Assembly: GCF_900105415.1 (NCBI RefSeq)
Contig: NZ_FNSM01000001.1
Coordinates: forward strand, 2,394,501-2,458,500
Direction: 5' to 3'
DNA length: 64,000 bases
Origin: Streptomyces sp. TLI_105
GTDB lineage: Bacteria; Actinomycetota; Actinomycetes; Streptomycetales; Streptomycetaceae
Shown: in pieces, positions 44,862 through 54,308 of the stretch
Layout of the letters: each line of letters begins with the position of its first letter
How positions within the stretch are numbered: the first letter of the stretch is position 1
The notes under the pieces: generated by a model
Told to the model about the DNA's origin: nothing
Databases searched by the model: none
What the model saw: the letters and a program-made list of their open reading frames with translations, nothing else
Translations under genes and position numbers: made by a program

Positions 44862-44892
44862 GACGGCGGGGGCTTCGTGGGCCCCCGCCGTC
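44862..44892 (-). terminator. Hairpin between rpsB and tsf
   Basis: A perfect 12-bp stem (GACGGCGGGGGC, 44862-44873, with 44881-44892) and a 7-nt loop. In other bacteria a similar intergenic structure lowers tsf transcription relative to rpsB. Confidence 0.85.
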
Positions 44893-44923
44893 GTCACCCG
44901 AAGGTCCTCAGGGTCCTGAAGGG

Positions 44924-45811
44924 TCAGGCCTGCTCGGCGTCCGCGGCCGGAGCCTCGGCGGCGGCCTCGGCCGGGGCGGCCTCGGCAGCGGGGGCCTCGG
45001 CGGCGGGGGCCTCGGCGGCCTCGTCGGCCTTCTTCTCACCCTCGAGCAGGTCGCGCTCCCACTCGGCGAGGGGCTCGCCGGCGGCCTTCTCGCCCGGCTT
45101 CGAGTCGCCGGTCGCGGCGCCGGAGCGGGCGATGAGGCCCTCGGCGACGGCGTCGGCGATCACGCGGGTGAGCAGGGTGACGGAGCGGATCGCGTCGTCG
45201 TTGCCCGGGATCTTGTAGTCGACCTCGTCGGGGTCGCAGTTGGTGTCGAGGATCGCGACGACCGGGATGTGGAGCTTGCGCGCCTCACCGACGGCGATGT
45301 GCTCCTTCTTGGTGTCGACGATCCAGACGGCGCTCGGCACCTTCTGCATCTCGCGGATACCACCGAGGGTCTTCTCCAGCTTGGCCTTCTCGCGGGAGAG
45401 GACCAGGAGCTCCTTCTTGGTGAGACCCGAGGCGGCGACGTCCTCGAAGTCGATCTGCTCGAGCTCCTTGAGGCGCTGCAGACGCTTGTAGACGGTGGAG
45501 AAGTTGGTGAGCATGCCACCGAGCCAACGCTGGTTGACGTACGGCATGCCGACACGCGTCGCCTGCTCGGCGATGGCCTCCTGGGCCTGCTTCTTCGTAC
45601 CGACGAACATGATGGAGCCGCCGTGCGCGACGGTCTCCTTGACGAACTCGTAGGCGCGGTCGATGTACGACAGCGACTGGAGCAGGTCGATGATGTAGAT
45701 GCCGTTGCGCTCGGTGAAGATGAAGCGCTTCATCTTCGGGTTCCAGCGACGGGTCTGGTGACCGAAGTGGACGCCGCTCTCCAGCAGCTCCCGCATCGTG
45801 ACGACGGCCAT
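44924..45811 (-). CDS. rpsB: 30S ribosomal protein S2
   Basis: A 295-residue S2. The conserved N-terminus is [20 protein letters not shown], followed by [12 protein letters not shown] and [19 protein letters not shown]. The last ~45 residues are an Ala/Glu/Pro-rich acidic extension (AEAPAAEA repeats) common in Streptomyces. It is divergent from the M23 gene; the 255-nt spacer should hold its promoter. Confidence 0.97.
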   Translation of the reverse strand: MAVVTMRELLESGVHFGHQTRRWNPKMKRFIFTERNGIYIIDLLQSLSYIDRAYEFVKETVAHGGSIMFVGTKKQAQEAIAEQATRVGMPYVNQRWLGGMLTNFSTVYKRLQRLKELEQIDFEDVAASGLTKKELLVLSREKAKLEKTLGGIREMQKVPSAVWIVDTKKEHIAVGEARKLHIPVVAILDTNCDPDEVDYKIPGNDDAIRSVTLLTRVIADAVAEGLIARSGAATGDSKPGEKAAGEPLAEWERDLLEGEKKADEAAEAPAAEAPAAEAAPAEAAAEAPAADAEQA

Positions 45812-46066
45812 GGCCGTATCTCCTTGAGTTTCTCGGTTGTGTTCCTGACGCCCCGGCGCGCCGTGCCACGAAGGACCGAAAGGCGCTGCCACCCGCCTCG
45901 AGGACAGGTGGCGGGGCGTGCGAAGTCGACCCGGTGACCCGAGTCGCCATAGGAAGTGTACGGGACCCCGGGAGCACTGGGTGACGGCGCTGTCCACAAC
46001 GGGCGAACCATCCACAGATACCGGCCGTGCCTCTCGGGCCCCGGACGGCGGGGGGAGCCTTCCCCC

Positions 46067-46993
46067 ATGCGTCTGACGACCCTGTTCCTCGCCCTGGCCC
46101 TCCTGTGGCCGGTGGGCCCGCCCCCGCCGGAGATCCTCCGCGGCTGGCAGCCCCCGGCCGGCCCGTACGCCGCCGGTCACCGCGGTGTCGACCTCGCCGC
46201 GCCCCCGGGCGCCCCGGTGCTCGCCCCGGCCGCGGGCACGGTCACCTTCGCGGGCCCGGTGGGCGGCCGCGGCGTCGTCACCCTCACCCTCCCGGGCACG
46301 GGCGCTCCCCCGCTGCGCACGACCTTCAGCCCGGTGGCCCCGCTGGTGCCGCCCGGGACCCGGGTGTCACCGGGCACACCCATCGCCCGGGTCGCGGAGA
46401 GCACCCACTGCCCCGAGTCCTGCCTCCACTGGGGCCTCCTCAGGGGCGAGGAGTACCTGAACCCCCTCCTCCTGACGAGAAGGGCCCCGTCGCGTCTGCT
46501 CCCGCTCGGCGACGGCCGGGGGATGCCCTGCCGATCGGCCAGGGGATGCCTTGTCGATCAGGCCTGGGGGCCGGCGACGCCGTGGAGGGCCATCGTGACC
46601 GCCGCCTCGGCGATGTCCGTGGGGTCTTCGGCCGCGCCGAGCTCGATGCGGCGGACGGCGGCGTCGACGACGCCCTGGAGGAGCATGGCGCCCAGGCGGG
46701 GCTGGGGCTGGCCCAGGGCGGCGAGGGCTTCGACGATCATGGCGACGAGTCCGCCGTGGGCCGCGCGGATCCTCTCGCGGGCACCGTCCTCCAGTTCGCT
46801 CGCCGAGATGGCGACGACCGCCCGGTGGCGCCGGTCCCCGACGAGGTCGAGCTGGGTGCGGACGTACGCCTCGACCTTGCCGCGCGGCGTCTCGGCGCCG
46901 GCCATGGCGGCCTCGACCTCGGCGGCCCAGACCGGGAAGTCGACGGCGCAGAGCTCCTCGACGACGGCGGCGCGGGACCGGAAGTACTCGTAG
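46067..46993 (+). CDS. Secreted M23 (LytM-like) protein; 3' half runs antisense to the tetR gene
   Basis: The open frame encodes 308 residues, but only about the first 150 look real. These are a signal peptide ([17 protein letters not shown]), then [21 protein letters not shown] and [14 protein letters not shown], and a final [16 protein letters not shown]. The HxxxD metal pair is present, but the canonical HxH is CLH, so it may be a degenerate, non-catalytic hydrolase activator. After about 46510 the frame merely mirrors the tetR gene on the other strand. An ancestral stop near the 46519-46564 duplication was probably lost by frameshift. Confidence 0.6.
   Translation: MRLTTLFLALALLWPVGPPPPEILRGWQPPAGPYAAGHRGVDLAAPPGAPVLAPAAGTVTFAGPVGGRGVVTLTLPGTGAPPLRTTFSPVAPLVPPGTRVSPGTPIARVAESTHCPESCLHWGLLRGEEYLNPLLLTRRAPSRLLPLGDGRGMPCRSARGCLVDQAWGPATPWRAIVTAASAMSVGSSAAPSSMRRTAASTTPWRSMAPRRGWGWPRAARASTIMATSPPWAARILSRAPSSSSLAEMATTARWRRSPTRSSWVRTYASTLPRGVSAPAMAASTSAAQTGKSTAQSSSTTAARDRKYS
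46519..46564. repeat. Imperfect 22/23-bp tandem duplication at the end of tetR
   Basis: GGGGATGCCCTGCCGATCGG plus CC (46519-46540) is repeated as GGGGATGCCTTGTCGATCAG plus GCC (46542-46564). The second copy spans the tetR stop codon. Confidence 0.6.
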
Positions 46994-47148
46994 ACCGACG
47001 AGCGGGCCAGGCCCGTGCGCTCGGCGAGGGCGGGGAAGGTCAGTGCCTCCGTACCCCCCTCGGACAGCAGGGAACGCGCGGCGTCCAGGAGGGCGCCGCG
47101 CTGCATCGTCCGGTGCTCGGCCACCGAGGCCGCTCGAATCCTGGGCAC
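46558..47148 (-). CDS. TetR/AcrR-family repressor
   Basis: A 196-residue protein. The N-terminal TetR helix-turn-helix is LLDAARSLLSEGGTEALTF and [19 protein letters not shown]. The C-terminal domain is of the TetR_C type often seen next to whiG in Streptomyces. It begins with a GTG 28 nt downstream of the whiG stop, so it may be co-transcribed with whiG. Ligand and targets are unknown. Confidence 0.87.
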   Translation of the reverse strand: MPRIRAASVAEHRTMQRGALLDAARSLLSEGGTEALTFPALAERTGLARSSVYEYFRSRAAVVEELCAVDFPVWAAEVEAAMAGAETPRGKVEAYVRTQLDLVGDRRHRAVVAISASELEDGARERIRAAHGGLVAMIVEALAALGQPQPRLGAMLLQGVVDAAVRRIELGAAEDPTDIAEAAVTMALHGVAGPQA

Positions 47149-47176
47149 GGCTCCACTGTACGACCGGCCCGCAAGG

Positions 47177-48013
47177 TCAGCGGCCGACGTCGGCCAGCTT
47201 GGCGCGGAGCTGCAGGACGGACTTGGTGTGGATCTGGCTGACGCGGCTCTCGGTGACGCCGAGGACGTGGCCGATCTCGGCGAGGGTCAGGCCCTCGTAG
47301 TAGTAGAGCGTGACGACGGTCTTCTCCCGTTCGGGGAGCGTGTTGATGGCGCGGGCGAGCAGTCGGCGCAGCTCGCGGTCCTCGGCGACCTCGACGGGGT
47401 TGTCGGCGGCGGTGTCCTCGAGGGTGTCCATGAGGGAGAGGCGGTCGCCGCCCTCGCCTCCGACGTGCAGCAGCTCTTCCAGGGCGACCACGTTCGCCAG
47501 GGACAACTGGCTGAAGACGGCGTGCAGTTCCTCCAGAGTGATCTCCATCTCCGCGGCGACCTCGCTCTCGGAGGGGGTGCGCCGGAGCTGGGCCTCGAGG
47601 GTGGCGTAGGCGCGCTCGACGTTGCGGGCCTTCTGGCGGACGGAGCGCGGGATCCAGTCCAGGGCACGGAGTTCGTCGATCATGGCGCCGCGGATGCGGG
47701 TGATGGCGTACGTCTCGAACTTGATCGCGCGCTCGACGTCGAACTTCTCGATGGCGTCGATGAGGCCGAAGACCCCGGAGGAGACGAAGTCGGCCTGCTC
47801 CACGTTGGACGGCAGCCCCACGCTGACCCGTCCGGCGACGTATTTGACGAGCGGCGAGTAGTGCAGGATCAGCTGCTCCCGCAGCCGCTCGTCGCCGGTG
47901 TCCTTGTACGAGCGCCACAGCTCGTCGAGTGAGGTCGGTGCGGGCGGTCGCACGGTGCCCCGGGCTGCTGGGGGCACCGCAGCGCGGTCAGACCCGGAGG
48001 TGTGCTGGGGCAT
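47177..48013 (-). CDS. whiG: RNA polymerase sigma factor WhiG
   Basis: A 278-residue FliA-type sigma factor needed to start spore formation in aerial hyphae. Region 2 is visible as [20 protein letters not shown] and [20 protein letters not shown]; region 4 as [20 protein letters not shown] followed by [20 protein letters not shown]. The length matches S. coelicolor WhiG (~280 aa). The ATG at 48013 follows CAAGG. RsiG with c-di-GMP controls this sigma in Streptomyces; its gene is not in this window. Confidence 0.95.
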   Translation of the reverse strand: MPQHTSGSDRAAVPPAARGTVRPPAPTSLDELWRSYKDTGDERLREQLILHYSPLVKYVAGRVSVGLPSNVEQADFVSSGVFGLIDAIEKFDVERAIKFETYAITRIRGAMIDELRALDWIPRSVRQKARNVERAYATLEAQLRRTPSESEVAAEMEITLEELHAVFSQLSLANVVALEELLHVGGEGGDRLSLMDTLEDTAADNPVEVAEDRELRRLLARAINTLPEREKTVVTLYYYEGLTLAEIGHVLGVTESRVSQIHTKSVLQLRAKLADVGR

Positions 48014-48252
48014 GCGTTGCCTTGAGCCGTTCTGCTGTCGGGTGTGTCGGTGCGGGTGTCCTGGAGGGAATCCTGGTGAGCGTAGCGTGAGTGGACTGTC
48101 GCGGTGCGCGAACATCGGCGGATCGCGCCGCTCCGGGTGGACGCCGTCGGCCACATCTTCGAACCGGGGCCGTGGCGCGTTTCGACCCCCCGGACGCGGC
48201 CGAGAGAACTCGGTTGTTCATCTCCAGCACCCTTTCACCCGAATGCTCCAGG

Positions 48253-49503
48253 TCAAGGACCGCCTCGCCGCGCGTTCGACGCTTCTGTCGCGGTGTTCGT
48301 CAACCGCCATCCCTCCCCGTGCCGCTCGACGAAGCCGAGCGAGTGGAGTTCGTACAGCTTGGCGAGGGTGTCGTCGGGGGTGGTTCCGGCGCGGCGGGCG
48401 ATGACGGTGGTGGGCGTGGGGCCGCGGGCGGGGACCGCTTCGAGGACGTGCGCGGTGGCGGGGGCGAGGAGGTCGCGGGGCAGGACGGGGCCCCGGCGGG
48501 CGGGGGCGAGCTGGCCGATGTCGCCGACGAGTTCGACGATCTCGTCGGCGTCGGTGACGAGGGTGGCGTCGCCGCGCAGGAGTTCGTGGACGCCGGCGGA
48601 GAGTGCGCTGGTGACGGGGCCGGGGACGCCCATGGTGTGGCGACCGAGGCGCCCGGCGGCGCGGGCGGTGACGAGGGAGCCGCTGCGGTGCTGGGCCTCG
48701 ACGACGACCGTTCCCCGGGTGAGGGCGGCGATGACGCGGTTGCGGAGGATGAAGCGGCTGGGTGTGGGATGGCTGTCGGGCGGCAACTCGCCGACGACGA
48801 GGCCTTGTTCCGCGATGCGCCGGATGAGCCGGTCGTGGCCGCGGGGGTAGGGGGTGTCGACGCCGCAGGCGAGGACGGCGACGGTGGCGCCGCCGGCGGC
48901 GAGGGCGCCCCGGTGGGCGGCGCCGTCGATGCCGTAGGCGGCTCCGGAGACGATGACCCAGCCCTGTCGGCTGAGGTCGGCGGCGAGGTCGGCGGCGGTG
49001 TGGGCGCCGTACGGGGTGCAGGCGCGGGCGCCGACGAGGGCGACGGAGCGCAGCGCCCAGGTGCGCAGGTCGGCCGGGCCGCGGACCCAGAGGCCGATGG
49101 GGCGGGCGTCTCCGAGGTCGTCGAGTTGACGTGGCCATTCGGGGTCGCCGGGGACGAGGAAGCGGCCGTCGAGGCCGTGGACGGTGTCGAGGTCGTGGCC
49201 GGGGCGGGCGGCGGTGGCGCGTTGACGCCAGGAGGCGACGCGCTTGGCTCCGGTGCCGGGGAAGGGGGAGGTGTCGTCCCCGGCGTGGAGCAGGCGGTCG
49301 AGGAAGCCGGTGGCGCCGTACCGGCGGAGCCACCGGCCGGCGTGTTCGTCGCCGGGTTCGACGGCGCGGCTGAGGGTGGCACGGGCCAGGTGCTCTTCGG
49401 TGGGGGCGGTCGGGGCGGTGGGAGCGGTCAGGGCGGTGGGGGCCGTGCGGATGCTCGGAGCCGTGGGAACGCTCGGGGCCGTGCGGGTGGGGTCGGTGGT
49501 CAT
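48253..49503 (-). CDS. dprA: DNA processing protein DprA
   Basis: A 416-residue RecA loader. The Rossmann-like domain has SVALVGARACTPYG, GWVIVSGAAYGIDGAAHRGAL and VAVLACGVDTPYPRGH. A winged-helix DML1-like C-terminal domain follows (TTVIARRAGTTPDDTLAKLYEL). The N-terminus has low-complexity TAPT repeats (residues ~15-35). It overlaps comM by ATGA. Streptomyces is not known to be naturally competent, so its role there is unclear. Confidence 0.92.
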   Translation of the reverse strand: MTTDPTRTAPSVPTAPSIRTAPTALTAPTAPTAPTEEHLARATLSRAVEPGDEHAGRWLRRYGATGFLDRLLHAGDDTSPFPGTGAKRVASWRQRATAARPGHDLDTVHGLDGRFLVPGDPEWPRQLDDLGDARPIGLWVRGPADLRTWALRSVALVGARACTPYGAHTAADLAADLSRQGWVIVSGAAYGIDGAAHRGALAAGGATVAVLACGVDTPYPRGHDRLIRRIAEQGLVVGELPPDSHPTPSRFILRNRVIAALTRGTVVVEAQHRSGSLVTARAAGRLGRHTMGVPGPVTSALSAGVHELLRGDATLVTDADEIVELVGDIGQLAPARRGPVLPRDLLAPATAHVLEAVPARGPTPTTVIARRAGTTPDDTLAKLYELHSLGFVERHGEGWRLTNTATEASNARRGGP

Positions 49504-51113
49504 GCGGGCTCCCCCGCTCCGACGGGCACGCCGCGGGCGACGCCTGTGCGCAGTTCGAGGGCGAGGGCGACGTCCTGGCCGTCGGGACGGTCGTGTCCGG
49601 CGAGGTCGGCGACGGTCCAGGCGACGCGGAGGACCCGGTCGAGGCCGCGGGCGGTGAGCAGTCCGCGTTCGACGTCGCGCTCGGCGGTGGCGAGGGCCCC
49701 GGGTGCGGCGAGGTAGCGGGTGCGGAGCTCGTGCCCGGGAATCTCGCTGTTCACCCTCCAGGGGGTGCCGGCGAGGCGGGCGGCGGACCTGGTCCGGGCT
49801 TCGTGGACCCGGGCGGCGACGACGGCGGTGGTCTCGCCCCGGCCGCCCTGTCCGAGCAGGTCGGCGCGGGTGACGGGTTCGACTTCCACCCGGAGGTCGA
49901 CGCGGTCGAGCAGGGGCCCGGAGAGCCGTGCCTGGTAGCGGCGGACGAGGGAGGCGGGGCATTCGCATCCGGCGCCGTACAGCGTGTGCCGGCCGCAGGG
50001 GCAGGGGTTGGCGGCGAGGGCGAGGAGGAAACGGGCGGGGAGGCGGACGACGCCGGCGGCGCGGGCGATGACGACGTGTCCGGATTCGAGGGGCTGGCGG
50101 AGCGCGTCGAGGGCCTTGCCGGAGAACTCCGGGGCTTCGTCCAGGAACAGCACGCCGCGATGGGCCAGGGACACGGCGCCGGGCCTGGGGAGACCGTTCC
50201 CGCCGCCGACGAGGGACTGCATGGTGGCGGAGTGGTGGGGCGCGCAGTAGGGGGCGCGGCGGACGAGGGGTTCGCCGGGCGGGAGGATGCCGGCGACGGA
50301 GTGGACGGCGGTGACTTCCAGGGATTCCTGTCGGGTGAGGGGCGGCAGGATGCCGGGGAGGCGCTCGGCCAGCATGGTCTTTCCCGCGCCCGGCGGGCCG
50401 GAGAGGAGCAGGTGGTGGCCGCCCGCCGCGGCGACCTCCAGGGCGAGGCGGGCCCGGTGCTGACCGGCGACGTCGGTGAGGTCGGGTCCTTCGGTGGGCG
50501 CGGCGGCGAGTCCGGTGCCGATGCCGGCGCCGGGGACGAGGAGTCCGGCGAGCATGGCGTCGGGCCGGCCTTCCTCGCCGGCTTCCTCGTCGGGGACGGG
50601 TTCGTCGGTGAGGACGGCGATCAGCTGGCGGAGGGTGCGGACGCCGAGGACGGAGACGCCGGGGACGAGCGAGGCCTCGCCGGCGGTCTGTTCGGGGACG
50701 ACGACCTGGCTGTATCCGGCTTCGGCGGCGGCGAGGACGGCGGGCAGGATGCCCCGGACGGGCCGGACGCGTCCGTCGAGGCCGAGTTCGCCGATGAGGA
50801 CGAGGTCGGCGATGGTCCGGGGGTCGATCCGCTCGGCGGCACCGAGGACGGCTGCGGCGACGGCCAAGTCGAATCCGCTGCCGCCCTTGGGGACGGAGGC
50901 CGGGCTGAGGCCGACGGTCAGCTTCTTCTGGGGCCATTCGGCGCCGGAGTTGACGACGGCGGCGCGGACCCGGTCGCGGCTCTCGCTGAGGCTCTTGTCG
51001 GGGAGGCCGACGAGGGTGAAGGCGGCGACGCCGGGTTCGAGGTCGGCCTGGACCTCGACGACGACGCCTTCGACGCCGACGAGGGCGACGGAGCAGGTGC
51101 GGGCGAATCCCAT
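49500..51113 (-). CDS. comM: YifB/ComM-family Mg-chelatase-like AAA ATPase
   Basis: A 537-residue helicase-like protein. The N-terminal Lon-like domain has LVGLPDKSLSESRDRVRAAV, the AAA core has Walker A GPPGAGKTMLAERL, Walker B LFLDEAPEF, and the Cys-rich NPCPCGRHTLYGAGCEC. ComM promotes branch migration in natural transformation. It overlaps yraN by TGATG and dprA by ATGA, giving a yraN-comM-dprA unit found in many bacteria. Confidence 0.92.
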   Translation of the reverse strand: MGFARTCSVALVGVEGVVVEVQADLEPGVAAFTLVGLPDKSLSESRDRVRAAVVNSGAEWPQKKLTVGLSPASVPKGGSGFDLAVAAAVLGAAERIDPRTIADLVLIGELGLDGRVRPVRGILPAVLAAAEAGYSQVVVPEQTAGEASLVPGVSVLGVRTLRQLIAVLTDEPVPDEEAGEEGRPDAMLAGLLVPGAGIGTGLAAAPTEGPDLTDVAGQHRARLALEVAAAGGHHLLLSGPPGAGKTMLAERLPGILPPLTRQESLEVTAVHSVAGILPPGEPLVRRAPYCAPHHSATMQSLVGGGNGLPRPGAVSLAHRGVLFLDEAPEFSGKALDALRQPLESGHVVIARAAGVVRLPARFLLALAANPCPCGRHTLYGAGCECPASLVRRYQARLSGPLLDRVDLRVEVEPVTRADLLGQGGRGETTAVVAARVHEARTRSAARLAGTPWRVNSEIPGHELRTRYLAAPGALATAERDVERGLLTARGLDRVLRVAWTVADLAGHDRPDGQDVALALELRTGVARGVPVGAGEPA

Positions 51114-51478
51114 CAGGCCACCCCCTGGGCGTGGGTGAGGACGGGGGCGCCCTTGCGCGGCAGGACGATGCCGACGAGGTCGATGCGGACGCCGCCGGCG
51201 GGGGCCGGGATGTCGTTGCGGTCGAGCCAGCAGGCGGCGAGGCGGCGGAGCCGCTCGGCCTTGTCGGCTGTGACGGCGGCCATCGGGTGCTCGTAGGGGC
51301 CGTCGCGCCGGGTCTTGACCTCGCAGATGACGAGGGTGTCGCCGTCGCGGGCGACGATGTCGATCTCGCCGGTCCGGCCGCAGCGCCAGTTGCGGGCGAG
51401 GATGTGCATGCCGGTCGCGGTGAGCCGGCGGGTCGCCAGCTCCTCCCCGTACCGTCCGAGGGCTTGGGTCTTGTTCAT
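51113..51478 (-). CDS. UPF0102 nuclease-like protein YraN
   Basis: A 121-residue protein of the YraN family, a PD-(D/E)XK-fold. Its core is [30 protein letters not shown] and [11 protein letters not shown]. No activity is established. The SD GGAGG nine bases before the ATG is the 3' arm of a 10-bp hairpin, so its translation, and that of the coupled comM and dprA, may depend on that hairpin. Confidence 0.9.
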   Translation of the reverse strand: MNKTQALGRYGEELATRRLTATGMHILARNWRCGRTGEIDIVARDGDTLVICEVKTRRDGPYEHPMAAVTADKAERLRRLAACWLDRNDIPAPAGGVRIDLVGIVLPRKGAPVLTHAQGVA

Positions 51479-51487
51479 GCGGTACCA

Positions 51488-51512
51488 CCTCCGTCACCGA
51501 CTGTGACGGAGG
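51488..51512 (-). promoter_or_regulatory. Hairpin that sequesters the yraN ribosome binding site
   Basis: On the mRNA strand CCUCCGUCAC, AGUCG loop, GUGACGGAGG: 10 perfect pairs whose 3' arm contains the GGAGG SD, nine nt before the yraN ATG. It could be a translational switch, a thermosensor or a terminator from the gene upstream. Confidence 0.7.
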
Positions 51513-51609
51513 GCGGCGGACCGCGTGCGGCGCTGTGGACGGGCCGGGGGCTGTGGAGAACCGGTTCACCCCTGAGGGTGGTTTCGGCCGGTGAGGCGCG
51601 GGTGCGGCC

Positions 51610-51918
51610 TCAGCTGCCGGGGAGTTCGAGGTCGCTCTTGTTGAGCTCCTCGATGTTCACGTCCTTGAAGGTCAGGACACGGACCTGCTTGACGAACCTG
51701 GCGGGCCTGTACATGTCCCAGACCCAGGCGTCGGCCATGCTGACCTCGAAGAACACCTCGCCCTGCACCGAGTGCACCTGCATCTCGTAGTCATTGGTGA
51801 GGTAGAAACGTCGCTCGGTCTCGATCACGTATTTGAACAGTCCGACGACGTCGCGGTACTCCCGGTAGAGCTTCAGCTCCATCTCGGTCTCGTACTTCTC
51901 GAGGTCCTCGGCGCTCAT
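51610..51918 (-). CDS. DUF2469 protein
   Basis: A 102-residue protein, the usual DUF2469 length, with MSAEDLEKYETEMELKLYRE, YRDVVGLFKYVIETERRFYL and VSMADAWVWDMYRPARFVK. It is conserved across Actinobacteria next to the rplS/lepB region; no function is established. The gene follows the Nudix gene by 55 nt. Confidence 0.93.
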   Translation of the reverse strand: MSAEDLEKYETEMELKLYREYRDVVGLFKYVIETERRFYLTNDYEMQVHSVQGEVFFEVSMADAWVWDMYRPARFVKQVRVLTFKDVNIEELNKSDLELPGS

Positions 51919-51973
51919 GGCATGTTCCCCTTCAGCCGTGCGTCCCCCTATTGTGCGCCAGTCGTACGCGCCC

Positions 51974-52528
51974 CTAAACGATTTCCGGGGCGAGAACCAC
52001 CGGCGCACCCGGAGGTCCCTCGTCGAGCAGCGTGCGCAGCAGCTCGGCGAGTCTGGTCGGGTACACCGTCTCACGGGCCGCCGACAGTTCGGCGGAGGTC
52101 CACCATCTCAGCCCCGCGAGACTCCGGGTCTCCAGTTCCGTGAGGGCCTGCGGCCGGGGGGCGGCCCCCGTCCCGCGGACGCGGGCCAGGTAGTACCACT
52201 CGTCCTGGTCCCAGCGGCGCCCGTCGAAGGGGAAGGAGCAGTACCGCTTCCAGAGCACGGGGCCGAGGTCGACCTCGGTGATGCCGGTCTCCTCCGCGAG
52301 TTCGCGCAGCGCCGCCTCCTCCCGGGTCTCGTCGCCCTCCACGCCGCCGCCGGGGGTGAACCACCAGGCGTCGTCCGGGTCGTCGGGCTCGTGGCCGTGC
52401 AGGAGCAGGATGCGGTCGTCCGGGTCGAGCAGGACGACGCGCGCGACCCGCCGCCGTCCGGAGCCCGCTTCCGGTACGGGTTCCGGGCCCGCCGAAGGCC
52501 CCGGCCCCGAAGCCTCCGCGTCCGTCAT
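51974..52528 (-). CDS. Nudix hydrolase
   Basis: A 184-residue Nudix protein. The intact Nudix box runs from GGGVEGDETREEAALRELAE to ETGI. A Pro/Gly/Glu-rich tail of ~25 residues precedes it. It hydrolyses a nucleoside-diphosphate-linked substrate; which one cannot be told. Its ATG overlaps the stop of the fourth signal peptidase gene by 4 nt (52525-52528), so they are co-translated. Confidence 0.92.
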   Translation of the reverse strand: MTDAEASGPGPSAGPEPVPEAGSGRRRVARVVLLDPDDRILLLHGHEPDDPDDAWWFTPGGGVEGDETREEAALRELAEETGITEVDLGPVLWKRYCSFPFDGRRWDQDEWYYLARVRGTGAAPRPQALTELETRSLAGLRWWTSAELSAARETVYPTRLAELLRTLLDEGPPGAPVVLAPEIV

Positions 52529-53289
52529 GCCCCCACCTTCTCGCGTGCGCCCGGCCGCGTCCCGTCGGACCGGCGGGTCAGGCGGCGCGCCACCGGCCCG
52601 TACGCCGCCCCCACGAGGATCAGGGCGGTGCCGGCCGTGACGGCCGTGAGGAGCGCCTTGAAGGGGCCCGGCCGCGAGATGCCGCCCGGGAGGCCGGCGA
52701 AGCCCGTGGGCGGCTCCAGGAGCCCCTTGGCGGGCCAGACGACGGCGTCGACCCTGCCGACGACCGTGGAGCGGGGCACGGAGCCCTGGCCGGCCTCCTC
52801 CATGTGCGTACGGGAGTCCAGCGAGACGTGCCGGTCGTCGCCGAGCAGGAAGAGGTTGCCCGGGGGGACCTTCACGGAGAAATCCTGGCCCGAGGCGACC
52901 GTGCGGCCGCCGGGTCCTGGCCGCAGGTACGGCTCGTCGACGGGCTCGCCGTTCACGGTGAGCCGCCCGTCCCGGTCGCAGCAGGCGACGGTGTCGCCGC
53001 CGACGGCGGCGACCCGCTTGACCATGGGCGAGGAGCCCCAGAGGGGGTCGGTGAAGACGACGACGTCACCGCGCCGCACCTCGTCGCCGTCGATCCGCTG
53101 GGCGAGGATCTTGGACCCGACGTCGAGGGTCGGGGTCATGGAGTCGGTGGGGACGGTGTACGGCTGGTAGAGCACGGCTCCCCAGACGAACCCGCCGAGG
53201 AACAGCACACAGCCGACGGCCACGGCCAGCCCCGACAGCACGCTGCCGAGGCGGCCGTGGCCGCCCTTGGTCCGTATGGTTCCGCTCAT
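52525..53289 (-). CDS. Type I signal peptidase (fourth of four)
   Basis: A 254-residue membrane-bound serine-lysine protease. The N-terminal anchor is at residues ~18-40, the catalytic Ser50 is in VPTDSMTP, and Lys91 is in MVKRVAAVGGD. The box with the GDDRHVSLDSR stretch is a variant of GDNxxxSxDSR. A C-terminal membrane segment (~residues 212-232) places it closest to the SipZ type. It removes signal peptides from Sec and Tat substrates. Confidence 0.9.
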   Translation of the reverse strand: MSGTIRTKGGHGRLGSVLSGLAVAVGCVLFLGGFVWGAVLYQPYTVPTDSMTPTLDVGSKILAQRIDGDEVRRGDVVVFTDPLWGSSPMVKRVAAVGGDTVACCDRDGRLTVNGEPVDEPYLRPGPGGRTVASGQDFSVKVPPGNLFLLGDDRHVSLDSRTHMEEAGQGSVPRSTVVGRVDAVVWPAKGLLEPPTGFAGLPGGISRPGPFKALLTAVTAGTALILVGAAYGPVARRLTRRSDGTRPGAREKVGA

Positions 53290-53302
53290 GTGCGCACCCC
53301 GT

Positions 53303-53339
53303 AGGTCTGTCGGCGGACCGCAGGTCTGTCGACGGTCCG
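53303..53339 (-). repeat. 18-bp imperfect direct repeat in the leader of the fourth signal peptidase gene
   Basis: AGGTCTGTCGGCGGACCG (53303-53320) and AGGTCTGTCGACGGTCCG (53322-53339) differ at two positions. They lie 14-50 nt before the ATG. Confidence 0.6.
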
Positions 53340-53363
53340 GGACGGCACCCTACCCGCGGGTCG

Positions 53364-54308
53364 CTACTCGGCGGTATGCCGTGCGGCCTGCTTCTTCCGG
53401 CGCCACAGCACCAGCGGGAGCGCCCCGGCGAGACCGGCCGCTCCGGCGGGGGCGGCGGCCATGGCCTTGTTGAGCGCGGGCTGGTCGAAGACGTCGGGCA
53501 CGGGGAGCGTGGCCCAGCGGGTGACCGGCCAGGCGATCACGACGGCGCGGCCCACGACCTCGTCGTTCGAGACGGTGCCGCCGCCGGGGAGCTGCTGGTG
53601 GAAGCGGGAGTCCAGGGAGTTCTGCCGGTTGTCGCCCATGACCCAGATCCGGTCCTTGGGGACCTTGATCGGGCCGAAGGAGTCCTGGCAGGGCACCGCG
53701 CCGGGGGCGAGGTACGCGCTCTCGTCCAGCGCCACGCCGTTGAGGACGACCTTGCCGCCCTCCTTGCAGGAGACGGTGTCGCCGCCGACCGCGATGACGC
53801 GCTTGATGAGGTCCTTCTCCTCGGCGGAGGGCATGAGGCCGATGAAGCTGAGGAACTTCTGCACGATGTTCGGCTTGGGCGTCTCCTGGTTTTCCAGCCA
53901 GCCGCCCGGGTCGTGGAAGACGACGACCTCGCCGCGCTCGGGCTCGGAGCCGAACCAGGGGGTCAGCTTGTCGACGAGCACCCGGTCGCCCTTCTGGAGG
54001 GTGTTCATCATCGATTCCGAGGGGATCGAGAACGCCTGCACCAGGAAGGTCTTGATCAGCAGGGCGAGCACCAGGGCGATGCCGACGAGGAGGGGCAGCT
54101 CCTTCCAGAAGGAACGCTGCTTCTTCGGGGGCCGGCCCGGCCCCCGGACCGCTTCGTCGTCGCCCTCGCCCGGCGCACCGCCACCCGGCGGCTGCGCCTG
54201 CTCGTCACCCGTCACGTCGCCACCCGCCGTGTCATCGCCGAAGGCCCCGTCGGCCCTCTCCTCGGGCCCATCGTGTCCGGATCGTGCGCCGACGGCCAAA
54301 TCCCCCAC
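53364..54308 (-). CDS. Type I signal peptidase (third of four)
   Basis: About 314 residues. A ~65-residue acidic, Gly-rich cytoplasmic tail precedes an anchor (LPLLVGIALVLALLIKTFLV). Catalytic Ser is in IPSESMMNTL and Lys in LIKRVIAVGGD. The GDNRQNSLDSR box is intact. It has a C-terminal hydrophobic segment before a basic end. The GTG at 54308 has GAGGAG at a good distance; the GTG at 54314 is too close to it. It overlaps the second signal peptidase gene by ~77 nt. Confidence 0.88.
   Translation of the reverse strand: MGDLAVGARSGHDGPEERADGAFGDDTAGGDVTGDEQAQPPGGGAPGEGDDEAVRGPGRPPKKQRSFWKELPLLVGIALVLALLIKTFLVQAFSIPSESMMNTLQKGDRVLVDKLTPWFGSEPERGEVVVFHDPGGWLENQETPKPNIVQKFLSFIGLMPSAEEKDLIKRVIAVGGDTVSCKEGGKVVLNGVALDESAYLAPGAVPCQDSFGPIKVPKDRIWVMGDNRQNSLDSRFHQQLPGGGTVSNDEVVGRAVVIAWPVTRWATLPVPDVFDQPALNKAMAAAPAGAAGLAGALPLVLWRRKKQAARHTAE

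Noticed and set aside
48014..48252. A gene between whiG and dprA
   Set aside because: The frames are short, overlap in opposite senses, and show no RBS or family resemblance; the region probably holds the whiG promoter.
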